This document shows positions 25,752 through 35,086 of a stretch of DNA of 64,000 nt, piece after piece. The translations under genes were made by a program, and so were the position numbers. The DNA is from Glaciecola sp034112105 (lineage in GTDB: Bacteria; Pseudomonadota; Gammaproteobacteria; Enterobacterales; Alteromonadaceae), in contig JAWUVZ010000129.1 of NCBI GenBank assembly GCA_034112105.1, positions 1 through 64,000 of the forward strand, in the 5' to 3' direction. Under the pieces are notes generated by a model. It saw nothing but the letters and a program-made list of their open reading frames with translations. It was not told the DNA's origin and made no database searches. Each line of letters opens with the position of its first letter. The first letter of the stretch is position 1.

Positions 25752-28451
25752 TTAAGACAACTTACCGTGACATTGTTTATACTTTTTACCAGAGCCACAA
25801 GGGCATGCGTCATTGCGGCCTACTTTAGGACCTGAACGCTGAACAGATGCGGGCTTTTCTTGAGCATCAGGTTCTGTCACCGACTTATGCTCAAACTTCT
25901 TTTCAACTTCGGCTGCACGGCGCTGCGCATCTACCGCTTCTACGTCAGATTGCTGTTGGACTTGCACCCGACTTAAAATGCTTATTACATCAATTTTCAA
26001 CGTATCTAACATTTGTGAAAATAACTCGAAGGACTCACGTTTATATTCTTGCTTCGGATTTTTTTGAGCGTACCCGCGCAAATGAATACCTTGGCGTAAA
26101 TGGTCCATTGCAGCCAAATGTTCTTTCCATAAGCTATCCACGCTTTGTAGCATAACTGCTTTCTCAAAGTTACGAATAACATCTGCACCTACCGTTTTTT
26201 CCTTTAACTCATAGGATTTTACGACTTCTTCGTAGATGCGCTCTCGCACTGTTTCTTCAAATAACTTATCGTCATTATCAAGCCATTCTTGGACAGGTAA
26301 CTCGACTGCAAAATCACTTTTAAGACGCTCTTCCAAACTTTTAATATCCCACATCTCGTCTAGCGATTGTGGTGGTATATATTGGTTAATAACCTCTGTT
26401 ACGACATCTTTTCTAATGTTAGCGATCATTGAGCCAATGTTACCATCGTCCAATAATTGGTTTCGTTGCTCATAAATAACACCGCGTTGGTCATTCGCTA
26501 CATCGTCATATTCGAGTAATGATTTACGAATATCGAAGTTGCGACCTTCTACTTTACGTTGTGCATTTTCAATAGCGCGGGATACCCAAGGGTGTTCAAT
26601 TGATTCGCCTTTTTCCATTCCCAGGCGCTTCATCATATTGCCCATTTTTTCAGAAGCAAAGATGCGCATTAAGGCGTCATCCAGTGACAAATAGAAACGT
26701 GAGGAACCTGCATCACCCTGGCGACCCGAACGGCCGCGCAACTGATTATCAATTCGGCGCGACTCATGGCGCTCAGTGCCAATTATATGCAAACCACCAG
26801 ATTCTAATACAGCATCATGACGCTTTTGCCACTGCGCCTTTAAATTGTCGAGTTGTTTCTCTGATGGGTTTTTTAACTTCTCAACTTCAGCCTGCAAATT
26901 GCCACCCAAAACAATATCAGTACCACGGCCGGCCATGTTTGTCGCAATGGTTACTTGCCCTGGCATACCTGCATTTGCAACGATATCAGCTTCGTGTTCA
27001 TGGAATTTGGCGTTAAGTACTTTATGCTCAATTTTTGCTTTCTTTAATATATTAGAAAGCAATTCAGAATTTTCAATTGATACCGTACCAACGAGGGTTG
27101 GTTGACCACGTTTAACACAACTCAAAATATCCTGCACAATGGCATCATACTTTTCTTCAGTCGTAAGGTATATTTTATCCGCTCTATCATCACGAACCAT
27201 TGGTTGGTTTGTAGGGATAACAACGGTTTCTAAGCCATAAATGGATTGAAACTCAAACGCTTCTGTATCAGCAGTACCTGTCATACCTGATAATTTATCG
27301 TAAATCCGAAAATAGTTTTGGAATGTAATTGACGCTAGCGTTTGGTTTTCATTCTGGATGTTAACACCTTCTTTCGCTTCAATAGCTTGGTGTAAACCTT
27401 CGGACCAACGACGCCCTTCCATTGTTCGACCGGTATGTTCATCAACAATAATGATGTCATCACCTTTAACAATGTAATCAACATCTTTCGAGAACAACTT
27501 ATGTGCGCGTAATGCGGCATTAACATGGTGCAACAAGGAAATGTTAGCAGCTGCAAAAAGAGACTCTTCTTGGCCCAATATGCCGTGTTTCTGCAATAAT
27601 TCTTCAACAAATATTTGACCGGTTTCGGTCAAGTGGATTTGCTTGCCTTTCTCATCAATAGTGTAGTGGCCGTCACCAATATTGTCTTCTTCATCTTCTT
27701 TTTCCTGTTGTTGTAACTCAGGAATAATAAGATTAATTTTTCGATATGCCTCTGAGCTATCTTCGGCCGCACCGGAAATAATAAGTGGCGTTCTAGCTTC
27801 ATCAATAAGAATCGAGTCGACCTCATCGATAACAGCAAAATGCAGTCCACGTTGCACACGATCTTGGGGGCTAAACGCCATGTTATCGCGAAGATAATCA
27901 AAGCCAAATTCGTTGTTCGTACCGTAAGTAATATCAGCCTGATAGGCACTATTTTTTTCAGCCGCACTTAACCCAGGAATGTTACAACCGACAGTTAAGC
28001 CTAAAAATTCAAAAAGAGGTCTGCTCCAGTCCGCATCTCGTTTGGCAAGATAGTCATTCACCGTAATAACGTGGACACCTTCGCCAGATATTGCATTTAA
28101 GTATGATGGCAGTGTTGATGTGAGGGTTTTACCCTCACCTGTGCGCAGTTCAGCAATTTTACCTTGGTGTAAAACTAAGCCGCCTTACATTTGAGCATCA
28201 AAATGCCGCATGCCGTAAACGCGTTTACTCGCCTCTCGGACCACAGCAAATGCTTGAGCAGCGATATCATCCGTCGACTCGCCTTTTTCTAGGCGCTCTT
28301 TGAATGCTGTTGTTTTATCTTTCAATTCATTATCGGATAGCGCTTCGAATGCTTTCTCGTATCCGTTAATAACAACAACTGTCTTTTTTAATTTTTTTAG
28401 TAAACGGTCGTTACGACTGCCAAATACTTTTTTTAAGGTGCCTGCAAACAT
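25752..28451 (-). pseudogene. secA: secA, preprotein translocase ATPase, interrupted by an in-frame stop
   Basis: From the ATG at 28451 (MFAGTLKKVFGSRNDR) the frame encodes SecA for 88 codons to MRHFDAQM, then TAA at 28185-28187, then without any shift GGLVLHQGKIAEL, RTGEGKT and the rest of SecA to GRNDACPCGSGKKYKQCHG and the stop at 25752. Ignoring the TAA, the Walker A Lys is residue 108, the E. coli number, and total length is 899 codons (E. coli 901). E. coli has Leu at the stop position, so TTA to TAA is one base change. All other parts look intact: VDEVDSILIDEARTP, GTDIVLGGN and the zinc tail. SecA drives protein export and is essential, so a sequencing error, a culture mutation or readthrough should be considered; a second secA elsewhere is possible. 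Confidence 0.9.
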
Positions 28452-28587
28452 GCTATTTAATTTTCCAAAATGACTAAAATAAAACGCATTACATAATAAC
28501 AATTATGTGGCGCATAAACTACATGTACTAGAAAAGTCTAGCACATGACTGAGCTATTATTAATGAGTCAGAGGCTTTATTAGACCG

Positions 28588-28609
28588 GAAAAAACTGAAA
28601 ATCAGTTCT
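28588..28609 (-). terminator. Possible terminator of the M23 peptidase gene
   Basis: Minus strand AACTGA-TTT-TCAGTT followed by T residues, directly after the stop codon. Short AT-rich stem, so weak. It would separate secA from upstream transcription; no secM-like arrest ORF is seen in 28452-28610. Confidence 0.4.
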
Positions 28610-28610
28610 G

Positions 28611-29486
28611 CTAGCGATAGATGAATGGTAGTGGATCAATCTGTTGACCGTTTTTCAGAACTTCATAGTGCACATGCGCACCTGTTGAACGACCAGTATT
28701 ACCGACTAATGCGATACCCTGACCTTTAGTAACAACGTCGCCAACTGCAACAATTAACTCAGCGTTGTGACCATATCTTGTTCTTAAACCGTTTCCGTGA
28801 TCAATTTCAACTAAGTTTCCATATCCATATCTGCTGCCCGACCAAGTCACCACACCAGCGCCTGTCGCAATAACATCTTCACCTTCTTTACCTGCGAAGT
28901 CTATGCCTTTATGCATAGACGGGCGGCCAGTGAATGGGTCTTTGCGAACACCGTAATAAGATGACAACCAACCTTTCCCGACTGGACGTCCTGCTAACTC
29001 ACTCTGTCTTTCTATATTGAGGCCCATCATCAGGGATTCAAGGGCGGTGAGTTGCTGGATTTTAAAATCTAGCGTCTCAGCCATTTTATTTATTTGATTT
29101 GTTAAAGAAGAGTCGGTTACATCAAGCGTTTGCATTTCGTCGCTTAACGTAAAATCTTCTTTATTAAGACCTGCATTTTCGGCCATGGTTGCTGTAAGCA
29201 ACTCCATCTTATTAATTCGATTTTGCATAATTGCCAACTGATTCACAATACCACCAACCTTCTCTAGGGTGTTTGTTTTTAGTTGACCAACTAATTTGGC
29301 TTGTTGCTCTAATCCTGTTTTTACAACATTAACACGAACGTGATTTTCGTAGACAGACTCTGTGGAGCGGCTAGAGATAAGAAAGACAATCGATGCTATT
29401 ACAGACACGCTTAACAATTTGCGAGCGGATATTCGCTTGACAAATCTGCGATTTTTGCCTTTGTAAAGTATCGTAAAACTCATCAT
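28611..29486 (-). CDS. Membrane-anchored M23 (LytM-type) peptidase
   Basis: A 291-residue protein with a positively charged N-terminus, one transmembrane segment (about residues 24-40, LLSVSVIASIVFLISS), a coiled-coil-like periplasmic region (about 45-150) and a C-terminal M23 domain. Zinc ligands are visible in HKGIDFAGKEGED (HxxxD) and GAHVHYEVL (HxH), with YGNLVEIDHGNGLRTRYGH between, so it is probably an active peptidoglycan endopeptidase rather than an EnvC-type activator. Homologues sit next to secA/lpxC in related marine bacteria. Located between lpxC and secA at the end of the division cluster, fitting a role in wall remodelling. Confidence 0.88.
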   Translation of the reverse strand: MMSFTILYKGKNRRFVKRISARKLLSVSVIASIVFLISSRSTESVYENHVRVNVVKTGLEQQAKLVGQLKTNTLEKVGGIVNQLAIMQNRINKMELLTATMAENAGLNKEDFTLSDEMQTLDVTDSSLTNQINKMAETLDFKIQQLTALESLMMGLNIERQSELAGRPVGKGWLSSYYGVRKDPFTGRPSMHKGIDFAGKEGEDVIATGAGVVTWSGSRYGYGNLVEIDHGNGLRTRYGHNAELIVAVGDVVTKGQGIALVGNTGRSTGAHVHYEVLKNGQQIDPLPFIYR

Positions 29487-29676
29487 TACCCTATTTTAAT
29501 TGCGGTTTACTTGATGTAACGTCGCCAAACGACAATAATTCAACCTTAATGTTAATAGTCTACCCTCGTTGTCGGCACAAAGAAACAGTTAGTAAGTACA
29601 CCTACTTATTCATTCTAATACCCGAAGTTGAGATTGGAGTCGTTGCCGCTCAACACCAGACCATGCAAGAGAAAGA

Positions 29677-30591
29677 TTAAAATGCTAAAGAAGGTTCAAT
29701 ATAACGAATAGGTAAGCTGTCCTCGTTCTCGAACTCAACATATTCCCATGCGGTCACATCATCAAGTATGGCATTTAATAACTTATTGTTTAAACCATGC
29801 CCTGTTTTATACGCGACAAGCTCACCAATAAGACTGTGCCCACCTAGGTAGAGATCGCCGACAGCATCCAATATTTTATGCTTTAGAAATTCGTCGCTAC
29901 AGCGCAGGCCTTCTGGGTTTAACACTCTATATTCATCAAGAGCAACAGCATTATCCATACTGCCACCTAATGCTAAATTCATAGAGTTCATAAACTCTAA
30001 ATCTTTCATAAACCCGAATGTTCTAGCTCGACTTACTTCATCAACATAGGAGTCAACTGAAAAATCTAATACCACTTTCTGTCTGCTCGCTGCTATCGCT
30101 GGGTGCTCAAAGTCAATTTCGAAATTCACTTTGAATCCGTCATGAGGTCTAAACTCAGCCCACTTGTCACCATCTTCGACACGCACAGTTTTAGTTATTT
30201 TAATGAACTTTTTAGGAGCATCCAGTTCTTGTACACCGGCAGTTTGGAGCAAAAAGATAAACGGAGAAGCACTACCATCCATAATAGGCAGTTCGTGACT
30301 ATCCACTTCAACGATAATATTATCAATACCAAGACCAGACAACGCAGAAGCTAAATGCTCTACGGTATGTATGGAATGACCATCGGCGTTAGTGATACAC
30401 GTGCACAGCATTGTATCTCCAACGGCATTAGCCTTAGCTTGAATGTCTGCATGCGGCGTTAAATCAACGCGACGAAAAACGATACCTGTGTTGGCAGGCG
30501 CAGGACGCAGAGTCATAGTGACTTTGCGTCCTTTGTGCAAACCGATACCTGTTTCTTTAACAGATTCCTTAATAGTACGTTGTTTTATCAT
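29677..30591 (-). CDS. lpxC: UDP-3-O-acyl-N-acetylglucosamine deacetylase
   Basis: A 304-residue zinc deacetylase catalysing the committed step of lipid A synthesis. Conserved parts: IKQRTIKESVKETGIGLHKG at the start, zinc His in IHTVEHLASALSGLGIDN (near residue 78), SRARTFGFMKDLE, and FLKHKILDAVGDLYLGG with the second zinc His/Asp (near 237-241). The C-terminus lacks an obvious FtsH-degron extension different from the family. A perfect-consensus promoter lies 35-63 bp upstream, so it is transcribed independently of ftsZ. Confidence 0.97.
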   Translation of the reverse strand: MIKQRTIKESVKETGIGLHKGRKVTMTLRPAPANTGIVFRRVDLTPHADIQAKANAVGDTMLCTCITNADGHSIHTVEHLASALSGLGIDNIIVEVDSHELPIMDGSASPFIFLLQTAGVQELDAPKKFIKITKTVRVEDGDKWAEFRPHDGFKVNFEIDFEHPAIAASRQKVVLDFSVDSYVDEVSRARTFGFMKDLEFMNSMNLALGGSMDNAVALDEYRVLNPEGLRCSDEFLKHKILDAVGDLYLGGHSLIGELVAYKTGHGLNNKLLNAILDDVTAWEYVEFENEDSLPIRYIEPSLAF

Positions 30592-30625
30592 TTTGTTTTA
30601 TTCACCAAACACAAAAACGGCGAAG

Positions 30626-30654
30626 ATTATATTACCCATCCAGTTAATTGTCAA
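30626..30654 (-). promoter_or_regulatory. Consensus sigma-70 promoter of lpxC
   Basis: On the minus strand: TTGACA (30649-30654), 17-bp spacer, TATAAT (30626-30631), both hexamers perfect. Predicted start near 30619 gives a leader of about 28 nt. Confidence 0.85.
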
Positions 30655-30742
30655 AGACTTACAATATTTCAAGCTTTTTTTAAAAAAAAGAGACTGTTCA
30701 GACCACTTTAACTAAACGCTAGTGAAGTCACCGTCATTGGTC

Positions 30743-31903
30743 CTAATCGGCCTGTTTTCTCAAGAATGCTGGAATATCAAGATACTCTAATTCATTGCTT
30801 GGGTTTGGCGCTTCATCGTCTAACTTAAGCGCTTGATTACCATCAGTGCCGCCTGTCGATCTATTATCTCTCGAACTAGTACCGTATTCTCTGCCTACAA
30901 CACTTACTCGAGGATTATCATTTACTAAACTAATATCTGGCTTACGTTCTGCACCAATACCAGTTGCAACGACAGTAACACGAACCTCATCAGTCAGCTC
31001 TGGATCGATAACCGTACCGACCACAACGGTTGCATTTTCAGATGCAAATGCTTTAACTGCATTACCAATGATTTCGTACTCATCGATAGCAAAATCTAAC
31101 CCTGCAGTTATGTTAACGAGTATGCCGCGTGCGCCTGACAAGTCGATATCTTCGAGTAGAGGACAAGCAATTGCAGCTTCAGCAGCTTCTTCCGCTCTAT
31201 CTTCACCGCGACCAACACCGCTTCCCATCATTGCCGTACCCATTTCTGACATCACCGTTTTCACATCGGCGAAATCGACGTTTATCAAACCAGGGCGGGT
31301 AATAAGCTCAGCAATACCTTGAACAGCACCACGTAATACATCATTAGCGGCAATGAACGCTTGGAGCAACGGAGTGCCTTTGCCCATTACTTTTAATAGC
31401 TTTTCATTTGGTATCGTAATCAATGAATCAACGTGCTTTGAGAGCTCCGCAATACCTTGATTAGCGAAATCAGAGCGTTTTTTGCCTTCGAATGGAAAAG
31501 GTTTGGTGACAACCGCAACGGTTAAGATGCCCATTTCTTTCGCAATTCTGGCAACTTCTGGTGCAGCACCTGTGCCCGTTCCGCCACCCATTCCAGCCGT
31601 TATAAACACCATATCAGCGCCTTCCAGCGTTTGACGGATCTTCTCACGGTCTTCTTGAGCAGCCTCACGGCCGACGTTTGGATCTGCGCCAGCACCCAAG
31701 CCTTTCGTAACTTCGCTACCGATCTGTAATTTAATGTGAGCACTTGACGTCTTTAATACCTGGGCATCGGTATTCATGGCGATAAATTCTACACCTTCGA
31801 TCACTTGCTTAACCATATATTCGACGGCGTTACCACCACCACCTCCGACGCCAACTACTTTAATGACGGCTTCGTCGCTTTGACTGTCCATTAGTTCGAA
31901 CAT
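30743..31903 (-). CDS. ftsZ: Cell division GTPase FtsZ
   Basis: A 386-residue tubulin homologue that forms the Z ring. The nucleotide-binding GVGGGGGNAVEYM lies at residues 18-30 and the tubulin signature GGGTGTG at 106-112; the T7 synergy-loop region reads RPGLINVDFADVKTVM. The globular domain ends near 320, followed by a short variable linker and the conserved C-terminal peptide EYLDIPAFLRKQ that binds FtsA, ZipA and ZapD. Located 75 bp after ftsA as the last gene of the dcw block before lpxC. Confidence 0.98.
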   Translation of the reverse strand: MFELMDSQSDEAVIKVVGVGGGGGNAVEYMVKQVIEGVEFIAMNTDAQVLKTSSAHIKLQIGSEVTKGLGAGADPNVGREAAQEDREKIRQTLEGADMVFITAGMGGGTGTGAAPEVARIAKEMGILTVAVVTKPFPFEGKKRSDFANQGIAELSKHVDSLITIPNEKLLKVMGKGTPLLQAFIAANDVLRGAVQGIAELITRPGLINVDFADVKTVMSEMGTAMMGSGVGRGEDRAEEAAEAAIACPLLEDIDLSGARGILVNITAGLDFAIDEYEIIGNAVKAFASENATVVVGTVIDPELTDEVRVTVVATGIGAERKPDISLVNDNPRVSVVGREYGTSSRDNRSTGGTDGNQALKLDDEAPNPSNELEYLDIPAFLRKQAD

Positions 31904-31978
31904 TCTGCTTCTCCGGTATACTGAAACCTTTTTGTTTTGTTATTTCGGTTTCATATTGTTTTAGCGCTTAAGGGCCCC

Positions 31979-33208
31979 CTAAAATTCGCCCTTAAACCAG
32001 CTTTGGATGCGTTTTAACACGCTTTCTTCGCCTTTCTTCGAAGACGTTCTTTTATTATTTATATTTTGTTTACCATACTGTAACAGACCCACTGCTGTTG
32101 CAAAACAGGCATCATCAACATATTCAGCCAAACCCTTGACTGAGTGAGGCTTTCCAACCCGCACTGGCATTTGGAATATTTCCTCTGCAAACTCTACTGC
32201 CCCTTCCATTTTGGCTGTTCCGCCAGTAATGACGAGGCCTGCAGCAATTTGTTCTTCTAAACCACTCGCTTTGATTTGCTCATACGCTAATTCAAACAAC
32301 TCTTGGTATCTTGGTTCTATAACTTCGGCCAGCGTATGTCGCGACATGATTCTTGCAGGTCGACCGCCAACACTAGGCACTTCAATGCTATCTTCCATGC
32401 TCACCATGTCTTTCAGTGCACATGCATATTTCGTTTTAATGTCTTCGGCATTGCTCATAGGCGTGCGGAAGATTTTAGCAATATCGCTAGTTATTTGATT
32501 ACCTGCTAATGGAATAACGGCTGTATGACGGATAGCGCCATCGGTATAGATCACGATATCCATAGTACCGCCACCGATGTCAATAACACAGACACCTAAC
32601 TCACGTTCATCATCAGTCAATACTGCATAACTAGATGCTAGCGCTGAAAAGATGGTTTGATCGACACTCAAACCACAACTTTCCACACATTTGACGAGGT
32701 TTTTAGCCATATCTTCGGCACACGTAATAATATGCGCTGCGGCTTCCATCCTTACACCCGACATGCCGATTGGATTTTTAATCCCTTCTTGCACATCGAT
32801 AACAAATTCTTGCGGTAACACATGCAGTAATTTACGTTCAGCCGCCATTGGCACTGAGCGCGCAGCATGAATTACATTATCAACGTCATCTTGAGTCACT
32901 TCCTGATTATTGATGGGCACCATTCCGCTCTCGTTTTGACACTGAACGTGACGCCCTGAAATTGACATAAATACTGAAGAAACACTGCAGTCGGCCATCA
33001 ATTCCATTTCATTAACCGCTTGTCTTACTGACTGAACAACGAGGTTCAAGTCATTCACACCACCCTTGTCCATTCCTCGGGACTTGTGCGTGCCCACGCC
33101 TATAATACTAATGCTATCATCGTCAAGCAATTCCCCAACAATAGCTTTGATTACACTGGTTCCGATGTCTAAACCGACAATGAGGTCTCTTTCCGTAGCT
33201 TTAGACAT
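31979..33208 (-). CDS. ftsA: Cell division protein FtsA
   Basis: A 409-residue actin-family protein that tethers FtsZ to the membrane. Visible: phosphate-1 motif IVGLDIGTSVIKAIVG (residues 10-25), the 1C domain, phosphate-2 VCVIDIGGGTMDIVIY (about 205-220), adenosine motif GLVITGGTAKMEG, and a C-terminal amphipathic helix (ESVLKRIQSWFKGEF) for membrane binding. Lies between ftsQ (41 bp) and ftsZ (75 bp), the standard order. Confidence 0.97.
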   Translation of the reverse strand: MSKATERDLIVGLDIGTSVIKAIVGELLDDDSISIIGVGTHKSRGMDKGGVNDLNLVVQSVRQAVNEMELMADCSVSSVFMSISGRHVQCQNESGMVPINNQEVTQDDVDNVIHAARSVPMAAERKLLHVLPQEFVIDVQEGIKNPIGMSGVRMEAAAHIITCAEDMAKNLVKCVESCGLSVDQTIFSALASSYAVLTDDERELGVCVIDIGGGTMDIVIYTDGAIRHTAVIPLAGNQITSDIAKIFRTPMSNAEDIKTKYACALKDMVSMEDSIEVPSVGGRPARIMSRHTLAEVIEPRYQELFELAYEQIKASGLEEQIAAGLVITGGTAKMEGAVEFAEEIFQMPVRVGKPHSVKGLAEYVDDACFATAVGLLQYGKQNINNKRTSSKKGEESVLKRIQSWFKGEF

Positions 33209-33249
33209 GATTCATATCACTCATTTTAGTCATTATTTTCTGTAATTTC

Positions 33250-34122
33250 TTATTCTTTTTTATCATTTTTTTGCCATCCCACGGCTAGACCGATATCATA
33301 CCGCAAATCGATGTAATTAATCGCCTTTTTTTGTGCCTGTAACAGAGGAAAAACATCAATAAAATTTTGCAATCGATCGATAAACTGTTGACGTCCTATA
33401 TTTAAGCGTATTCCGTTGCTTAATTCGACTCTCCAAGCGAACCTTTCACTCAAAAACAACTCATTAATGGTGAGTCCAGTTGACTTTAACAAAGACTGCA
33501 TCGCATTGAATCCAGCTAATGCGGTTTTTTCACTTCCACCAGGCCCAAATAATTTAGGTAAATGTTTATTTGGATCGCCACCATCAAAAATGTCGCCCTG
33601 TATATTCAATAATAGGTCATCATTCCAGATTGCAACAGGTGCTTGTTCCACTAAATAAATATGCAAGTTGCTTGGCCATCGTTTGCGCACTGAAGCCCTA
33701 TAAACCCAAGGCATGTCCTCTAAAATTTTATGCACTTTATTTACGTCTAACGCGAAAAAACTGCCTTTTTGGTGTTTCCGAATAATCGCTTCCATTTGCG
33801 CATCTACTAAAACGTCTCTTTGACCACTAAAAATAACTTTTTGTACCGGCAATTGTTGTTCATCTTCAAGCCACTTTATGACCTGTATTCCACCGTAAAT
33901 AAAACCCGCAATGACAAACAAGAAAACAAGTAAACCAATCAGTCCGTTTGGTCCTTGTATTTTACCACTTCTTTCGTCGTCATCAAATTCATTAAAGTCA
34001 TCTATGAATGAATCCGCTTCATTTGAATCAACTACCATACTTGGGCTATGAACAAGATCGGAAGTGCTCGGTGAAGATTTCCGAACATTGCGTCTTTGTT
34101 TTGCTAAATCGCCCGTCGTCAT
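33250..34122 (-). CDS. ftsQ: Cell division protein FtsQ
   Basis: A 290-residue bitopic protein linking early and late divisome proteins. A long polar cytoplasmic tail (about 60 residues) precedes a single membrane span (GLIGLLVFLFVIAGFIYGGI), then the POTRA domain (VQKVIFSGQRDVLVDAQM) and the beta domain (VRKRWPSNLHIYLVEQAPVA). The cytoplasmic tail is longer than in E. coli. It starts 4 bp after ddl. Confidence 0.95.
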   Translation of the reverse strand: MTTGDLAKQRRNVRKSSPSTSDLVHSPSMVVDSNEADSFIDDFNEFDDDERSGKIQGPNGLIGLLVFLFVIAGFIYGGIQVIKWLEDEQQLPVQKVIFSGQRDVLVDAQMEAIIRKHQKGSFFALDVNKVHKILEDMPWVYRASVRKRWPSNLHIYLVEQAPVAIWNDDLLLNIQGDIFDGGDPNKHLPKLFGPGGSEKTALAGFNAMQSLLKSTGLTINELFLSERFAWRVELSNGIRLNIGRQQFIDRLQNFIDVFPLLQAQKKAINYIDLRYDIGLAVGWQKNDKKE

Positions 34123-34126
34123 TCTG

Positions 34127-35086
34127 CTACTCCAGACTTGACGCTAGTACTTGCAGTACTAATTGCTCAAAGCTTAAGCCAGCCTGCTCAGCTGCTTTTG
34201 GCACTAGGCTTGTTTCCGTCATGCCCGGCACGGTATTAGATTCGAGCAACATAAAGTTACCAAGTTCGTTGCGCATCAAATCAACTCTTCCCCAACCTTT
34301 GCCTGAGAGTCCTTTAAATGCACTTAGCGCAAGTTCGCCAATACTCTTTTCGGTAGCATCATCTAAACCACTAGGGCAATGATACTCTGTCGTTTTATCA
34401 TTGTACTTGGCATCATAATCATAAAAAACATGCGGTGTTGCCATGCGAATTGATGGTAACGCAACACCGTTTAAAATAGTTACCGTATACTCAGGACCAT
34501 CAATATATTGCTCAACCAACACATCGTCATCATATTCGAGTGCTTGCTTCACCGCGTTTTCAAGTTCACCCGCGCTGCTCACCTTAGCCATGCCTATACT
34601 CGAACCTTCGCGAGCAGGCTTGACCATAGCAACCCCAGATAAGTGCACCAAAATCTCAGTGTAATTTGGTTTTGTAGCTGAGTTCACTTGCGCTTTTGTC
34701 ACCACTTTATAATCTGCAGTAGGTAAACCCAAAGTTGACCAAACTTGCTTCGAATAAACCTTATCCATAGCCAATGCTGAACCTAACACACCAGTTCCTG
34801 TGTAGGGGATCTCAAGCAACTGCAGTGCGCCTTGCATACTGCCATCTTCTCCGCCCCTCCCATGCAGGATAATAAATGCGCGGTCGAAACCAGATGACAC
34901 AAGATCTCCAATTGGATTTTCAGCAGGATCGAACTTGTGAGCGTCTACGCCCGCGCTTTGCAATGCGCTAAGCACGGCGGTACCGGACGCCAAGCTCACT
35001 TTGCGCTCAGCGGAATTTCCACCAAATAAGACGGCTACTTTGCCAAACGCCACTATATCTTGTGCATTGGTTACTAGTTTATTCAT
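34127..35086 (-). CDS. ddl: D-alanine-D-alanine ligase
   Basis: A 319-residue ATP-grasp enzyme making the D-Ala-D-Ala dipeptide for peptidoglycan. N-terminal VAVLFGGNSAERKVSLASG, ATP-grasp HGRGGEDGSMQGALQLLEIPYTG, GSSIGM, YIDGPEYTV and the metal/substrate motif LLESNTVPGMTETSLVP are visible. The ATG overlaps the murC stop (ATGA), so translation is coupled. DdlB position in the dcw cluster is standard. Confidence 0.97.
   Translation of the reverse strand: MNKLVTNAQDIVAFGKVAVLFGGNSAERKVSLASGTAVLSALQSAGVDAHKFDPAENPIGDLVSSGFDRAFIILHGRGGEDGSMQGALQLLEIPYTGTGVLGSALAMDKVYSKQVWSTLGLPTADYKVVTKAQVNSATKPNYTEILVHLSGVAMVKPAREGSSIGMAKVSSAGELENAVKQALEYDDDVLVEQYIDGPEYTVTILNGVALPSIRMATPHVFYDYDAKYNDKTTEYHCPSGLDDATEKSIGELALSAFKGLSGKGWGRVDLMRNELGNFMLLESNTVPGMTETSLVPKAAEQAGLSFEQLVLQVLASSLE

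Noticed and set aside
25752..28061. Shorter SecA starting after the stop codon
   Set aside because: It would lack Walker A and the N-terminal domain; the continuous frame up to the TAA shows a single interrupted gene.
28452..28610. Possible secM-like arrest gene before secA
   Set aside because: No open frame with an arrest-type peptide; only a weak hairpin is present.
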